The notes under the pieces: generated by a model
What the model was told of the DNA's origin: nothing
The model's input: the letters and a program-made list of their open reading frames with translations, nothing else
Database searches by the model: none
Made by a program: the position numbers and the translations under genes
From: Pseudomonas pisciculturae
GTDB lineage: Bacteria; Pseudomonadota; Gammaproteobacteria; Pseudomonadales; Pseudomonadaceae
NCBI RefSeq assembly: GCF_015461805.1
Contig: NZ_JACVZE010000009.1
Span: 124,001-188,000 of the forward strand
Length of the DNA: 64,000 nucleotides
Direction: 5' to 3'
Shown: piece after piece, positions 1-9,152 of the stretch
Layout: the number at the start of each line of letters is the position of its first letter
How positions within the stretch are numbered: the stretch's first letter is position 1

Positions 1-731
1 GTGGTGTTCTGGCTTTCGTCGAGGATGATGAAACTGTTGCTCAAGGTGCGACCGCGCATGTAGGCCAACGGGGCGATCTCGATCACCTGACGCTCGATCA
101 GCTTGGCCACGTATTCAAAGCCAAGCATCTCGTAAAGCGCGTCGTAGAGCGGGCGCAGGTACGGGTCGATCTTTTGTGCGAGGTCGCCGGGCAGGAAACC
201 GAGCTTTTCGCCCGCTTCGACTGCCGGGCGCACCAGCAGGATGCGGCGCACTTGCTCGCGCTCAAGGGCATCCACTGCACAGGCAACGGCCAGGTAGGTC
301 TTGCCGGTACCGGCGGGGCCGATGCCGAAGTTGATATCGTTACCGAGGATTGCCTTGACGTACTTCTGCTGATTCAAGCCCTTTGGGCGAATCATGCCTT
401 TTTTGGTACGCAGGGCCACGCTGGCTTCGGCCACTGGGTTGTTGGCCAAGTCTTCCACCGCCGATTCCTGCAAATACAGGTGCACGGTTTCTGGCGACAG
501 TTCGCTACCCTTGGTTTCGCGGTAGAGGCGGCGCAGCAGGTTTTCTGCGGATTGAGTGGATTGGGTCTCACCAATAAGCTCGAACTGATTGCCGCGATTG
601 CGGATCTCGATGCCCAGGCGTTGTTCGATCAGGCGCAGGTGCTCGTCGAACTGTCCGCACAGGTTGGCGAAACGGCGAGCCTCAAACGGCTCGAGGAGAA
701 AACGATGGGGTTCTACTGTGGGTGCGTTCAA
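1..731 (-). CDS. ybeZ: PhoH-like ATPase YbeZ (C-terminus beyond the window)
   Basis: PhoH-family cytosolic P-loop ATPase that works with the YbeY endoribonuclease in rRNA and RNA metabolism (family knowledge). The visible 243 residues contain Walker A GPAGTGKT near residue 137 and Walker B FIILDESQN at the window edge; roughly the last 90-100 residues are missing. No ATG is available: an in-frame TAA lies about 20 bases upstream, and the only plausible start is TTG at 731, giving MNAPTVEPHRFLLEPFEARR, the expected family N-terminus. It lies downstream of miaB in the same direction, the usual miaB-ybeZ-ybeY order. Confidence 0.93.
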   Translation of the reverse strand, partial: MNAPTVEPHRFLLEPFEARRFANLCGQFDEHLRLIEQRLGIEIRNRGNQFELIGETQSTQSAENLLRRLYRETKGSELSPETVHLYLQESAVEDLANNPVAEASVALRTKKGMIRPKGLNQQKYVKAILGNDINFGIGPAGTGKTYLAVACAVDALEREQVRRILLVRPAVEAGEKLGFLPGDLAQKIDPYLRPLYDALYEMLGFEYVAKLIERQVIEIAPLAYMRGRTLSNSFIILDESQNT

Positions 732-846
732 GGTCGCTTTTAGCCGCCCTTTGGCTGTTTAAGTGAAATAGAGAATAACGCCAGCCGCCGGTGTGCGAAA
801 GCACTTAAATGGGCTGGCCTTGTTCTCAATAACAATGAAGAACTCC

Positions 847-936
847 TGTGGGAGCTGGCTTGCCTGCGATGAGGCCGGCACATCCAAAATAGATGCTGGC
901 TGTTACACCGCTATCGCAGGCAAGCCAGCTCCCACA
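847..936. repeat. REPIN (gctggcttgcctgcgat type)
   Basis: Two inverted copies of tgtgggagctggcttgcctg-type REP, 847-870 and 913-936, face each other across a 42-base spacer. It sits in the miaB-ybeZ gap and would be transcribed into the intergenic mRNA as a long hairpin. The core differs from the ggggg-type repeats elsewhere in the window, so it belongs to a different REP family. REPs of this kind are mobilised in trans by RAYT transposases (family knowledge); no RAYT gene is present here. Confidence 0.93.
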
Positions 937-968
937 TTTGATCTTCATTTGTCTGCCGGGTTGTGAGA

Positions 969-2297
969 TCAGATGATCAACGACCCGCGCAACGAGTGCG
1001 GTTGGGCCGCATCGATGTGCACATCGGCAAACTGGCCGATCAGAGTCGGGTTGTCGCAACGGAAGTTGACGATCCGGTTGTTCTCGGTACGGCCCTGCAA
1101 CTCGCCCGGGTCTTTCTTCGAGTAGTCGGTGACCAGGATGCGCTGCACCGAACCGACCATTTGTCGGCTGATCTCGAAACCCTGTTGGTTCAACCGGTGT
1201 TGCAGCGCGTTGAGGCGCTCTTTTTTCAGCGCTTCCGGGGTTTCGTCCAGCAGGTCGGCGGCCGGGGTGCCGGGGCGCTGGCTGTAGACGAACGAGTAGG
1301 AGAAGTCGAAACCGACGTCTTCAATCAGCTTCATGGTCTGCTCGAAGTCTTTCTCGGTTTCGCCAGGGAAACCCACGATAAAGTCCGAACTGATGCAGAT
1401 ACCCGGCACCGCCGCACGCAATTTGCGCAGTTTGGATTTGTACTCCAGGGCCGTGTGGTTGCGCTTCATTGCCGCCAGGATGCGGTCCGAGCCCGACTGC
1501 ACCGGCAAGTGCAGGTGTTTGACCAGCTCCGGCACTTCGGCGTGGGCCTGGATCAGGCTGTCGGAAAACTCCAGCGGGTGGGACGTGGTGTAGCGAATGC
1601 GCTCGATACCGTCCACCGCAGCCACCACGCGAATCAGCTCCGCCAGGTCAGCGAGACGCCCGTCATGGGTCTGGCCGCGATAGCCGTTGACGTTCTGGCC
1701 CAGCAGGGTCACTTCGCGTACGCCGTTTTCGGCCAGGTGGATGATTTCTGACAGCACGTCGTCAAATGGCCGACTGACCTCTTCACCACGTGTGTAGGGC
1801 ACCACGCAGAAGGTGCAGTACTTGCTGCAACCTTCCATCACAGACACATAGGCGCTCGGCCCGTCGATGCGGGGCTCGGGCAAATGGTCGAATTTTTCGA
1901 TTTCAGGAAATGACACGTCGACTTGCGGCAGCTTGGTGGCGCGGGCGGCGTCGATCATTTCCGGCAAGCGGTGCAGGGTCTGCGGGCCGAAGACCACGTC
2001 GACATAGGGCGCACGGTCGCGGATCGCGGCGCCTTCCTGGCTGGCCACGCAACCGCCGACGGCAATCACCATCTCCGGGTTGGCCAGTTTCAATTCACGC
2101 CAGCGGCCCAGCTGGGAGTACACACGGTCCTGGGCCCGCTCGCGGATCGAGCAGGTATTGAGCAGGATCACGTCGGCATCTTCGGCGCGGGCGGTGACTT
2201 CCAGGGCCTGATGTTCGCCCAGCAGATCGACCATGCGCGAGCTGTCGTACTCGTTCATCTGGCAACCGTGGGTTTCGATGTAAAGCTTCTTGGCCAT
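969..2297 (-). CDS. miaB: tRNA-2-methylthio-N6-dimethylallyladenosine synthase MiaB
   Basis: Radical-SAM methylthiotransferase converting i6A37 to ms2i6A37 in tRNAs. The 442-residue product has the UPF0004 domain with its three cluster cysteines (ETHGCQMN, NTCSIRE, VGGCVA), then the radical-SAM motif CSKYCTFC and a C-terminal TRAM domain. An upstream in-frame TTG would add four residues (MTIP), but the ATG at 2297 gives the family start MAKKLYIETHGC. It is divergent from the DUF1820 gene and is followed by a REPIN and ybeZ. Confidence 0.97.
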   Translation of the reverse strand: MAKKLYIETHGCQMNEYDSSRMVDLLGEHQALEVTARAEDADVILLNTCSIRERAQDRVYSQLGRWRELKLANPEMVIAVGGCVASQEGAAIRDRAPYVDVVFGPQTLHRLPEMIDAARATKLPQVDVSFPEIEKFDHLPEPRIDGPSAYVSVMEGCSKYCTFCVVPYTRGEEVSRPFDDVLSEIIHLAENGVREVTLLGQNVNGYRGQTHDGRLADLAELIRVVAAVDGIERIRYTTSHPLEFSDSLIQAHAEVPELVKHLHLPVQSGSDRILAAMKRNHTALEYKSKLRKLRAAVPGICISSDFIVGFPGETEKDFEQTMKLIEDVGFDFSYSFVYSQRPGTPAADLLDETPEALKKERLNALQHRLNQQGFEISRQMVGSVQRILVTDYSKKDPGELQGRTENNRIVNFRCDNPTLIGQFADVHIDAAQPHSLRGSLII

Positions 2298-2375
2298 GGG
2301 GATCGTCAACTGGTGGTAAAGAACCGCGCATTATAGGGGGCATGCCCATTGGTTCCTAGCGTTGTGCATCGGGTG

Positions 2376-2387
2376 CCATGCTATAGT
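2376..2387 (+). promoter_or_regulatory. extended -10 promoter candidate for the DUF1820 gene
   Basis: The sequence reads ccatgcTATAGT, with TATAGT at 2382-2387 preceded by TGC, an extended -10 element, 42 bases before the ATG at 2429. No good -35 hexamer is visible at 17 bases, which is typical of extended -10 promoters. Confidence 0.45.
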
Positions 2388-2428
2388 TCGCGCCCTCTTT
2401 TATATCCCCGATGTGTTATCCGCCCACC

Positions 2429-2755
2429 ATGACCAAACGTGAAGCTCCAATCTATAAGGTGATTTTCCTCAACCAGGGCCAGGTGTTCGAAATGTACGCC
2501 AAGCAGATCTATCAGAGCGATCTGTGGGGGTTTCTGGAAGTGGAAGAGTTCGTCTTTGGCGAGCGCACTCAGTTGGTCGTCGACCCGGGCGAAGAGAAGC
2601 TCAAGGCGCAGTTCGAAGGTGTGGTGCGCAGTTTTGTGCCGATGCATTCGATTGTGCGCATTGATGAGGTGGAGCGTTTGGGGACGCCGAAGATCAGCGA
2701 GGCTCGGGGCGTGAGCAATGTGATGCCGTTTCCGATGCCTATGCCTGAGAAGTAG
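2429..2755 (+). CDS. DUF1820 family protein
   Basis: Small cytosolic protein of 108 residues matching the conserved gammaproteobacterial DUF1820 family (YKVIFLNQGQVFEMYAKQIYQSDLWGF core). The biochemical function is unknown. The ATG at 2429 (MTKREAPIYK) is preferred; an upstream in-frame ATG at 2411 would add MCYPPT, which is not family-like. It is divergent from miaB, and a degenerate REP pair follows its stop. Confidence 0.85.
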   Translation: MTKREAPIYKVIFLNQGQVFEMYAKQIYQSDLWGFLEVEEFVFGERTQLVVDPGEEKLKAQFEGVVRSFVPMHSIVRIDEVERLGTPKISEARGVSNVMPFPMPMPEK

Positions 2756-2784
2756 GGCTTAAGACAGTAGTGTGCCCATCGCAG

Positions 2785-2864
2785 CGATGCGGCGACCCGA
2801 CAAGCCAGCTCTCACATTCGATTGTGTTCACAAATCAAAATGTGGGAGCTGGCTTGCCTGCGAT
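2785..2864. repeat. outward-facing REP pair (gctggcttgcctg type), one copy degenerate
   Basis: An intact REP, tgtgggagctggcttgcctg..., lies at 2841-2864. A decayed inverted copy lies at about 2785-2816 (caagccagctctcaca, with a disrupted gcggcgacccg end). The copies are in tail-to-tail order with about 24 bases between them, unlike the usual REPIN arrangement. The pair lies between the convergent DUF1820 and Sel1-repeat genes. Confidence 0.8.
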
Positions 2865-2888
2865 AGCGGTAGAAGGGTTTAGCTGTAT

Positions 2889-3443
2889 TCAAGGCAAGGG
2901 TGAGAACGGCGAACGCCCATCCGCACTCTGCAATTCCTGCAAATAGTTACGAAAAATCTGCCCCAGCACCTGGGTCGCCACTTCCAATTCATCCCGCTGC
3001 ATATGCTCGGCCACTTCATCGGCCGTATCCAGCGCATCCTCTGCACCATTGACCGCCGCCATCTTCAGCACGATATACGCCTGAACGTTATTGGCCGGCA
3101 CGCCTTCGCCATGGAAAAACATGGTGCCCAGCTTGAATTGAGCTTCGGCGTGGCCCTGCAACGAGGCTTTTTCGAAGTAGCTCAACGCTTTGTTGAGGTC
3201 GCGGGCGGGGTTTTTAGCGTCGTGGTAGTACTCGCCCAACTCGTATTGCGCCTGCGCATCCCCGCCGTCGGCCTGTTTCTGGCACGCGCTCAAGGCTTCG
3301 GCCTGGCTGTCTGGCTGGGTATTGAGGGTGCAACGACCCATCGCTGGGATTAACAACGAGTTGCCGCCTGCTTGTGCATGTGCCAGCAGCGGCTGAAGGA
3401 GCAACAGGCAGCCCAGAACCAGGGTGCGGCCGGTGCGTTTCAT
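2889..3443 (-). CDS. secreted Sel1-repeat (TPR-like) protein
   Basis: 184-residue protein with a signal peptide (MKRTGRTLVLGCLLLLQPLLAHA) followed by SEL1-like repeats (ADGGDAQAQYELGEYYHDAK and SLQGHAEAQFKLGTMFFHGEG), each a helix pair of about 36 residues, probably for protein-protein contacts in the periplasm. The ATG at 3443 is chosen because it opens directly into a proper signal peptide; a longer frame would add 20 polar residues. The partner and function are unknown. Confidence 0.8.
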   Translation of the reverse strand: MKRTGRTLVLGCLLLLQPLLAHAQAGGNSLLIPAMGRCTLNTQPDSQAEALSACQKQADGGDAQAQYELGEYYHDAKNPARDLNKALSYFEKASLQGHAEAQFKLGTMFFHGEGVPANNVQAYIVLKMAAVNGAEDALDTADEVAEHMQRDELEVATQVLGQIFRNYLQELQSADGRSPFSPLP

Positions 3444-3626
3444 GGGAATCGACTTACCTCTGACGGGGCACGCGGACCCTCGGGGGGTCCAATAAGCGCG
3501 CATTATGAAATAAGCAGGCCTCTGCTTACAAAGTCTTTACTCGTTTTTCTGCTGGTTGGGCAACTTATCTGCCGGATTGCAGGTGATTTCTCGAAAAAAC
3601 TCGGAAATCTCTGTCAGCAAAGTAGC

Positions 3627-3659
3627 AAATCAGACACCGTTCGGCGCGGTGTCTGATTT
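3627..3659 (-). terminator. intrinsic terminator after hemL
   Basis: Perfect 13-bp stem aaatcagacaccg / cggtgtctgattt with a 7-base loop, starting 11 bases past the hemL stop. The downstream T tract is short on the minus strand (ATTT), so efficiency is uncertain. Confidence 0.65.
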
Positions 3660-3670
3660 TTGCAGCCTTT

Positions 3671-4954
3671 TTACTTCAGTGCGGCGAACGCGCGCTCGGC
3701 GGCATCGAGGGTCAGCTTCAATTCAGCTTCACCATGGGCGATCGACGTGAAACCGGCTTCGAACGCGCTTGGCGCCAGGTACACGCCGCCTTCCAGCATC
3801 AGGTGGAAGAAGCGCTTGAACAGGTCGGCATCGCTGCCCATCACGTCATCAAAGGTGACAATATCGTCGGCGCCGCTGAAGTACAGGCCAAACATGCCGC
3901 CCGCCTGGGTTGTAACAAACGGGATACCGGCCGCGTCGGCGCGTTGTTGCAGGCCATCCAGCAGGCGGGTGGTGTAGTCGGTCAGCTCGGCGTGGAACCC
4001 CGGGCGGCTGATCAGGCGCAGGGTGGTCAGGCCGGCAGCCATGGCCAGCGGGTTACCCGACAACGTGCCCGCCTGGTACACCGGGCCCAGCGGCGCGATG
4101 TGATGCATGATCTCGCGCTTGCCGCCAAAGCAGCCCACCGGCATGCCGCCACCGATGATCTTGCCGAAGGTGCTCAGGTCTGGCGTGACGCCGTAGTGTG
4201 CCTGGGCGCCACCGAGGGCCACGCGGAAGCCAGTCATCACTTCGTCGAAAATCAGCACCACGCCGTGCTTGTCGCACTGCTCGCGCAGGCCTTCGAGGAA
4301 GCCCGGCGCCGGCGGTACGCAGTTCATGTTGCCGGCCACGGGTTCGACGATGATGCACGCCACGTCCTGACCCACTTCATTGAGCATCTGCTCGACGGCT
4401 GCGATGTCATTGAACGGCAGGGTCAGGGTGTGTTTGGCAAAGGCGGCCGGTACACCCGCCGAGCTTGGCACGCCTTGGGTCAGCAGGCCGGAGCCGGCCT
4501 TGACCAGCAGGCTGTCGGAGTGACCGTGGTAGCAGCCTTCGAACTTGATGATGCTGTCGCGGCCGGTGAAACCACGGGCCAAACGGATCGCGCTCATGGT
4601 GGCTTCGGTGCCGGAGCTGACCATGCGTACCATTTCCATGGATGGCACGATTGAGCAGACCAGGTCCGCCATTTCGGTTTCCATAGCGGTCGGGGCGCCG
4701 TAGGACAGGCCATGTTCCAGCTGCTTGCGTACCGCGTCCAGCACGTCCGGGTGGCTGTGGCCGAGGATCATCGGCCCCCAGGAACCCACGTAGTCAACGT
4801 AGCGTTTGTCATCTTCGTCGGTGACATAGGCGCCTTCGGCGTGCTTGAAGAACAACGGCGTGCCGCCCACGCTCTTGAACGCACGCACGGGGGAGTTCAC
4901 ACCGCCGGGGATGTGTTTCTGGGCATTGGCAAACAGGGTTTCTGAACGGGACAT
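3671..4954 (-). CDS. hemL: glutamate-1-semialdehyde 2,1-aminomutase HemL
   Basis: PLP-dependent enzyme of the C5 pathway, converting glutamate-1-semialdehyde to 5-aminolevulinate for haem synthesis. The 427-residue length is exactly typical. It starts with MSRSETLFANAQKHIPGGVN, has the PLP-lysine motif TFGKIIGGG, and contains GCYHGHSD. The ATG at 4954 is chosen over an upstream TTG at 4975 that would overlap the thiE stop. It is the last gene of a thiD-thiE-hemL cluster, 17 bases after thiE, and is followed by a hairpin. Confidence 0.97.
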   Translation of the reverse strand: MSRSETLFANAQKHIPGGVNSPVRAFKSVGGTPLFFKHAEGAYVTDEDDKRYVDYVGSWGPMILGHSHPDVLDAVRKQLEHGLSYGAPTAMETEMADLVCSIVPSMEMVRMVSSGTEATMSAIRLARGFTGRDSIIKFEGCYHGHSDSLLVKAGSGLLTQGVPSSAGVPAAFAKHTLTLPFNDIAAVEQMLNEVGQDVACIIVEPVAGNMNCVPPAPGFLEGLREQCDKHGVVLIFDEVMTGFRVALGGAQAHYGVTPDLSTFGKIIGGGMPVGCFGGKREIMHHIAPLGPVYQAGTLSGNPLAMAAGLTTLRLISRPGFHAELTDYTTRLLDGLQQRADAAGIPFVTTQAGGMFGLYFSGADDIVTFDDVMGSDADLFKRFFHLMLEGGVYLAPSAFEAGFTSIAHGEAELKLTLDAAERAFAALK

Positions 4955-4971
4955 GAGGAGGCTCTCTAAAA

Positions 4972-5595
4972 TCAAATCTTAAGAAGGTCGTTAAAGGCGC
5001 GGGCACGACGCGTGACTTCCTGGGTGCTGTCGGCGCCAAACAGGCCGTGGACCACCGCCAGCAAGTCAGCACCATGGGCCACCAGCGGCTCGGCGTTCTC
5101 CAGGGTGACGCCGCCGATCACACAGATTGGCAGCTGCAACCGCGCACGGGCCTGGGCCAGCATCTCGACGGTGGCAGCCGGGGCGCCAGGCTTGGTGTTT
5201 GAATTGAAGAAGCGACCGAACGCGACATAACTGGCGCCTTCTTTGGCAGCTTGCTCGGCCAGTTCGATCTGGCTGTGGCAAGTGGCGCCGATGATCGCCT
5301 TGGAACCCAGCAGCGCACGGGCTGGGGTCAATGGGCCGTCGGTCTGGCCCAGGTGCACGCCGACGCCCAGGCGCGCGGCCAATTCGGCGTCGTCGTTGAT
5401 GATCAGCTGGGTTTTATAGCGTGAGCACAGTTCTCGCAGCTTCTCGGCTTCACGCAGGCGCCGGGCTTCGTCGCCGCTCTTGTCACGGTATTGCAGCAGG
5501 GTCAAGCCACCGTCCAACGCCGCTTCGACGTAGGCGAGGAATTTGCCGGACAACAGTTGGCTGTCGGTAATGGCGTAAAGGCCACGTAGTTTCAT
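4972..5595 (-). CDS. thiE: thiamine-phosphate synthase ThiE
   Basis: Joins HMP-pyrophosphate and thiazole phosphate to form thiamine monophosphate. The 207-residue TIM barrel shows YAITDS, QYRDKS, VHLGQTDGP and VIGGVTLEN, the substrate- and phosphate-binding loops of the family. It lies between thiD and hemL with short gaps, so it is probably co-transcribed with them. No TPP riboswitch is visible upstream of the cluster. Confidence 0.96.
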   Translation of the reverse strand: MKLRGLYAITDSQLLSGKFLAYVEAALDGGLTLLQYRDKSGDEARRLREAEKLRELCSRYKTQLIINDDAELAARLGVGVHLGQTDGPLTPARALLGSKAIIGATCHSQIELAEQAAKEGASYVAFGRFFNSNTKPGAPAATVEMLAQARARLQLPICVIGGVTLENAEPLVAHGADLLAVVHGLFGADSTQEVTRRARAFNDLLKI

Positions 5596-5615
5596 CGGGC
5601 AGGCCTCTTAAAGTC

Positions 5616-6413
5616 TTACGAGCAGAAATCCAGCGGCAATCGGCGCGGCACAAACTGGCCCTGGCCGAGTTGTTCGGCGTCGCGCAGGGTGCGCCAAGTG
5701 TAGTTGAGCGCCGATTGCACCGCGCTCACCAGGCCTTCGCCTTGGGCGATGCGACCGGCCAGTGCGCTGGCCAGCGTGCAGCCTGAACCGTGATAGCTGC
5801 CGGGCAGGCGCTGGCAGGTAAAGGTCTGCTGCGTGCCATCGCGGCTGTAGAGACGGTTGTGCACTTCGTGCTCGTCGCCATGGCCACCGGTGATCAGCAG
5901 GTGCTTGATGAACGGCAGCAGCTTGGCGGCGCATTCGTCCGCCGTGCCTTCGGGCAGCTCGGCGAGGATGCGCGCCTCTGGCAGGTTCGGCGTGGCGATC
6001 AGCGACAGCGGGAACAACCGCTCACGCATCGCATAACCGACTTCATCCTTGCCCAGGCTGCCACCGCCACCGGCGCGCAGCACCGGGTCGCACACCACCG
6101 GCAAGTGCGGGTGCGCCTGCAGCAGCTCGACCACGGTGTCGACCATCGCGGTGGAGCCGAGCATGCCCAGCTTGACCGCCGCCACTTCGGAATCGCCAAG
6201 CACGGCGTTGGCCTGGGCCAGTACCCACTCGCGGTCGAGTACGCGGAAATCGCTGACATTGACCGTGTTTTGCACGGTCAGCGCGGTGACGGCCGGAGCC
6301 GCATGGCAGCCCTGGGCGAGCAGGGCTTCGATATCTGCCTGCAAGCCGGCGCCACCACTGGGATCATGGCCGGAGAGACATAGAACAACGGGGCGAGAGC
6401 TGTAGATATTCAT
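5616..6413 (-). CDS. thiD: hydroxymethylpyrimidine/phosphomethylpyrimidine kinase ThiD
   Basis: Ribokinase-family enzyme phosphorylating HMP and HMP-P in thiamine synthesis. The 265-residue product shows LSGHDPSGGAGLQADIE at the substrate site and the C-terminal GSGCTLASALAG motif with the anion hole and catalytic residues. The ATG at 6413 (MNIYSSRPVVLC) is preferred to an upstream start that adds seven residues. It is the first gene of the thiD-thiE-hemL cluster and is divergent from ladS. Confidence 0.95.
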   Translation of the reverse strand: MNIYSSRPVVLCLSGHDPSGGAGLQADIEALLAQGCHAAPAVTALTVQNTVNVSDFRVLDREWVLAQANAVLGDSEVAAVKLGMLGSTAMVDTVVELLQAHPHLPVVCDPVLRAGGGGSLGKDEVGYAMRERLFPLSLIATPNLPEARILAELPEGTADECAAKLLPFIKHLLITGGHGDEHEVHNRLYSRDGTQQTFTCQRLPGSYHGSGCTLASALAGRIAQGEGLVSAVQSALNYTWRTLRDAEQLGQGQFVPRRLPLDFCS

Positions 6414-6693
6414 GGTGCGCGAGCTTACCACCAAACGCTTTTTGCGTGGATGTCTGGCGATGGTTGAATTTTACGTGTGGGGTGACGCTTTTCTGGCGCT
6501 TTTCAGGGGTGGTTAAAAGCGCTGAAAGCCCCGATCTAGAGCCTTTCAAAAAATTATTTCGATGGTGTCCAATAGCCTTTAGTGGCTATGCTAGAGTGGA
6601 TCCAAACCACCATTAACTGTATTGCCGGTTTACGTCTTCTCAAAAGGAATGGGGGGCTTTTTGACATGACCGGGCAGGCCACGCTGGGGCTCT

Positions 6694-9063
6694 ATGCGCT
6701 ATTTGCTGATTTTATTGTTGTGCGGGCTGCCGATGCTCGCCAGCGCCGTCGAGTTCGACCAGAACACGCGCAGCCTGCCGCTGGGCCGAGTCATGCAAGT
6801 GCTCGAAGACCCGACTGACGCCCTCACCATCGCCGAAGTCAGTTCCCCCACGTATGCCGGGCAATTCAAACCCCATGACAAAGCCACCCTTAACGCCGGC
6901 TATTCGCGCTCGGTGTTCTGGCTCAAAGTCGATCTGCATTACATGGCCAAAGACCCTCGTGCACCACGCACGTGGTTTCTGGAGCTGGCCTACCCGCCGT
7001 TGAATCATTTGGACCTGTACCAAAATGACGGCACGGGCACCTATCGGCTGGCTACCCGCACCGGCAGCGCGTTACCTTTTTCCAGCCGTGAGGTGCGTCA
7101 GAGCAATTACCTGTTCAAGCTCAACTTCGTACCCAATCAGCAAGAAACGGTTTACCTGCGCCTGCAAAGCCAAGGCTCCATCCAGGCGCCATTGACCCTC
7201 TGGGCCGGCACTGCCTACCTCGAAGAGCAGCCCCTGCGCCTGTATGTGCTGGGCGCGATCTACGGCGTATTGCTGGGGATGCTGATCTACAACCTGTTCA
7301 TCTACCTAAGCGTGCGCGACACCAGCTACCTCTATTACATCTTCTATATCGCCTCGTTTGGTCTCTACCAGCTCTCAGTCAACGGCGTTGCCACCGAGTA
7401 CTTCTGGCCCAATAACCCTTGGTGGACGAACGCGGCGGTGCCGTTCCTGATCGGTTCGGCGGCGCTGTTCGGCAGCCTGTTCGCCCGCAGCTTCCTGCAC
7501 ACCGCGCAGCACAGTCGTTGGCTTGATCGCATTCTGCTGGCCCTGGCGGCCTGTGGCGCAGTGGTGATGGCCCTGGCCCTGCTGACCAGCTACGCGGTGG
7601 CCCTGCGTCTGGCCACCGGGCTGGCGCTGGTGTTTACCGTGACCATCTTCATTGCCGCCATCAAGGCCTGGCTGTGTGGCCAGCGCATGGCGCGGTATTT
7701 CATCATTGCCTGGTCGGCGTTTTTGCTGGGCGGGGTGGTCAATACGTTGATGGTGCTGGGTTACCTGCCCAACGTGTTCCTCACCATGTACGCCAGCCAG
7801 ATCGGTTCGGCCATCGAAGTCGCATTGCTGTCCCTGGCCCTGGCAGACCGCATCAACAGCATGCGCGAGCAACAGGCGCAGATCCTGTTTGACGCCAGCC
7901 AGAAACTGGAAGTGCTCAACCAGCAGCTGGCCCGCAGTAACCGGCTCAAGGATGAGTTCCTCGCCACCTTGACCCACGAACTGCGTACGCCCATGAACGG
8001 GGTGATTGGCTCCCTCGAACTGATGCAGACCGTGCCCCTGGACACTGACCTTGCGCAGTACCAGCAAACCGCCGCCGGTTCGGCCCGGGACATGATGCGC
8101 ATGGTCAATGGCATCCTCACCCTCACCGAATTACAGGCCGCGCGTCTGAGTGCCCAGCCTCAGGTGTTCAGCCTGCGCGGTGTGCTCCATACCCTGCGCC
8201 AGCAGTTCACCGCCAGCGCTCAAAGCAAGGGCCTGGAGTTTTCCATCGATGTCGCCGTTGAGCTGCCGGATCGCATGATTGGCGATGCCGACAAGCTGAC
8301 GCAGTGCCTCGACTGCCTCTTGGACAATGCCTTCAAGTTCACCCACGAAGGTTCTGTGCGCCTGCGCGTTGTGGGCGTGCCCCAAAGTGATGGTGGCCTG
8401 CGCCTGAGTTTTATTGTGACCGATACCGGTATCGGCTTTGCGTACCTCGATGAAGCGACCCTGTACCAACGTTTCTTCCAACTCGATGGCTCCACCACCC
8501 GCGAATACGGCGGGCTGGGAATCGGCCTGGCCATCTGCCGACAACTGATCGAACTGCTGGGCGGGCGCCTCACCCATCATTCTGAGCCGCACAAGGGCAG
8601 CCGTTTCCAGCTGGAAATGGAGGCCAGCCCTGTACCGCCGGAGCCTAAGCAGGCGCTCGACCAGCAGCGCGCCCCCCAGGACTGCGCAGTGCTGTTGGTC
8701 GATGACAGCAGCGTCAGCCAATTAGTGGTGCGCGGCATGTTGCTCAAGCTCGGGTACCGGGTGAAAGCCGCAGACAGCGGCCCCAACGCACTGGCGGCCT
8801 TGCAGGCGGAAAGATTCGACGCAGTGTTATTGGACATACCTGAAGGCGGCTTCTCGTTGTGCTGTCAGATCCGTGCGTTGCCGGGCTGCGGCGAGTTGCC
8901 GGTGATTGCCTTGAGTTCGTCGCTGACGGTGTCGGAGCGTGAACACTGCCACGGTATTGGCGTTACTGACCGCTTGGCCAAACCGGTGCGTTTCGACGCG
9001 TTGCAAGCCGTGCTGGAGCGCCGCTTGCTGTGCTCGATAGAGGGCGAAAGCGCCGGACATTAG
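6694..9063 (+). CDS. ladS: LadS-like hybrid sensor kinase (7TMR-DISM, HisKA, HATPase, REC)
   Basis: Membrane hybrid histidine kinase of 789 residues. Order: signal peptide (1-18), periplasmic DISMED2 domain (about 25-175), seven-helix DISM region (about 180-385), HisKA with the phosphorylatable His in TLTHELRTPMNG (about residue 428), HATPase (DNAFKF, DTGIG, GGLGIGLAI), and a C-terminal receiver (LLVDD, about residue 667; acceptor Asp in VLLDIPEGG, about 713; LAKPV Lys). Domain order, length and its place beside thiD match P. aeruginosa LadS, which acts through GacS/GacA and the Rsm RNAs to promote sessile growth. That role here is inferred from orthology. The receiver lacks the usual MP-x-MDG after the acceptor Asp. 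Confidence 0.85.
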   Translation: MRYLLILLLCGLPMLASAVEFDQNTRSLPLGRVMQVLEDPTDALTIAEVSSPTYAGQFKPHDKATLNAGYSRSVFWLKVDLHYMAKDPRAPRTWFLELAYPPLNHLDLYQNDGTGTYRLATRTGSALPFSSREVRQSNYLFKLNFVPNQQETVYLRLQSQGSIQAPLTLWAGTAYLEEQPLRLYVLGAIYGVLLGMLIYNLFIYLSVRDTSYLYYIFYIASFGLYQLSVNGVATEYFWPNNPWWTNAAVPFLIGSAALFGSLFARSFLHTAQHSRWLDRILLALAACGAVVMALALLTSYAVALRLATGLALVFTVTIFIAAIKAWLCGQRMARYFIIAWSAFLLGGVVNTLMVLGYLPNVFLTMYASQIGSAIEVALLSLALADRINSMREQQAQILFDASQKLEVLNQQLARSNRLKDEFLATLTHELRTPMNGVIGSLELMQTVPLDTDLAQYQQTAAGSARDMMRMVNGILTLTELQAARLSAQPQVFSLRGVLHTLRQQFTASAQSKGLEFSIDVAVELPDRMIGDADKLTQCLDCLLDNAFKFTHEGSVRLRVVGVPQSDGGLRLSFIVTDTGIGFAYLDEATLYQRFFQLDGSTTREYGGLGIGLAICRQLIELLGGRLTHHSEPHKGSRFQLEMEASPVPPEPKQALDQQRAPQDCAVLLVDDSSVSQLVVRGMLLKLGYRVKAADSGPNALAALQAERFDAVLLDIPEGGFSLCCQIRALPGCGELPVIALSSSLTVSEREHCHGIGVTDRLAKPVRFDALQAVLERRLLCSIEGESAGH

Positions 9064-9152
9064 GCGCGTATGTCACTTTTTTAAGCCGGGTGACGGTGCT
9101 TAACTGAAATTCGGGCCTCAACTGAATGCGGCCTTTTTCCAGGAGGCCCGTC

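Noticed and set aside
6414..6693. Possible TPP riboswitch before thiD
   Set aside because: The thi-box (ctgaga...) and the conserved pyrophosphate-binding helix sequences are absent on both strands of the thiD-ladS gap.
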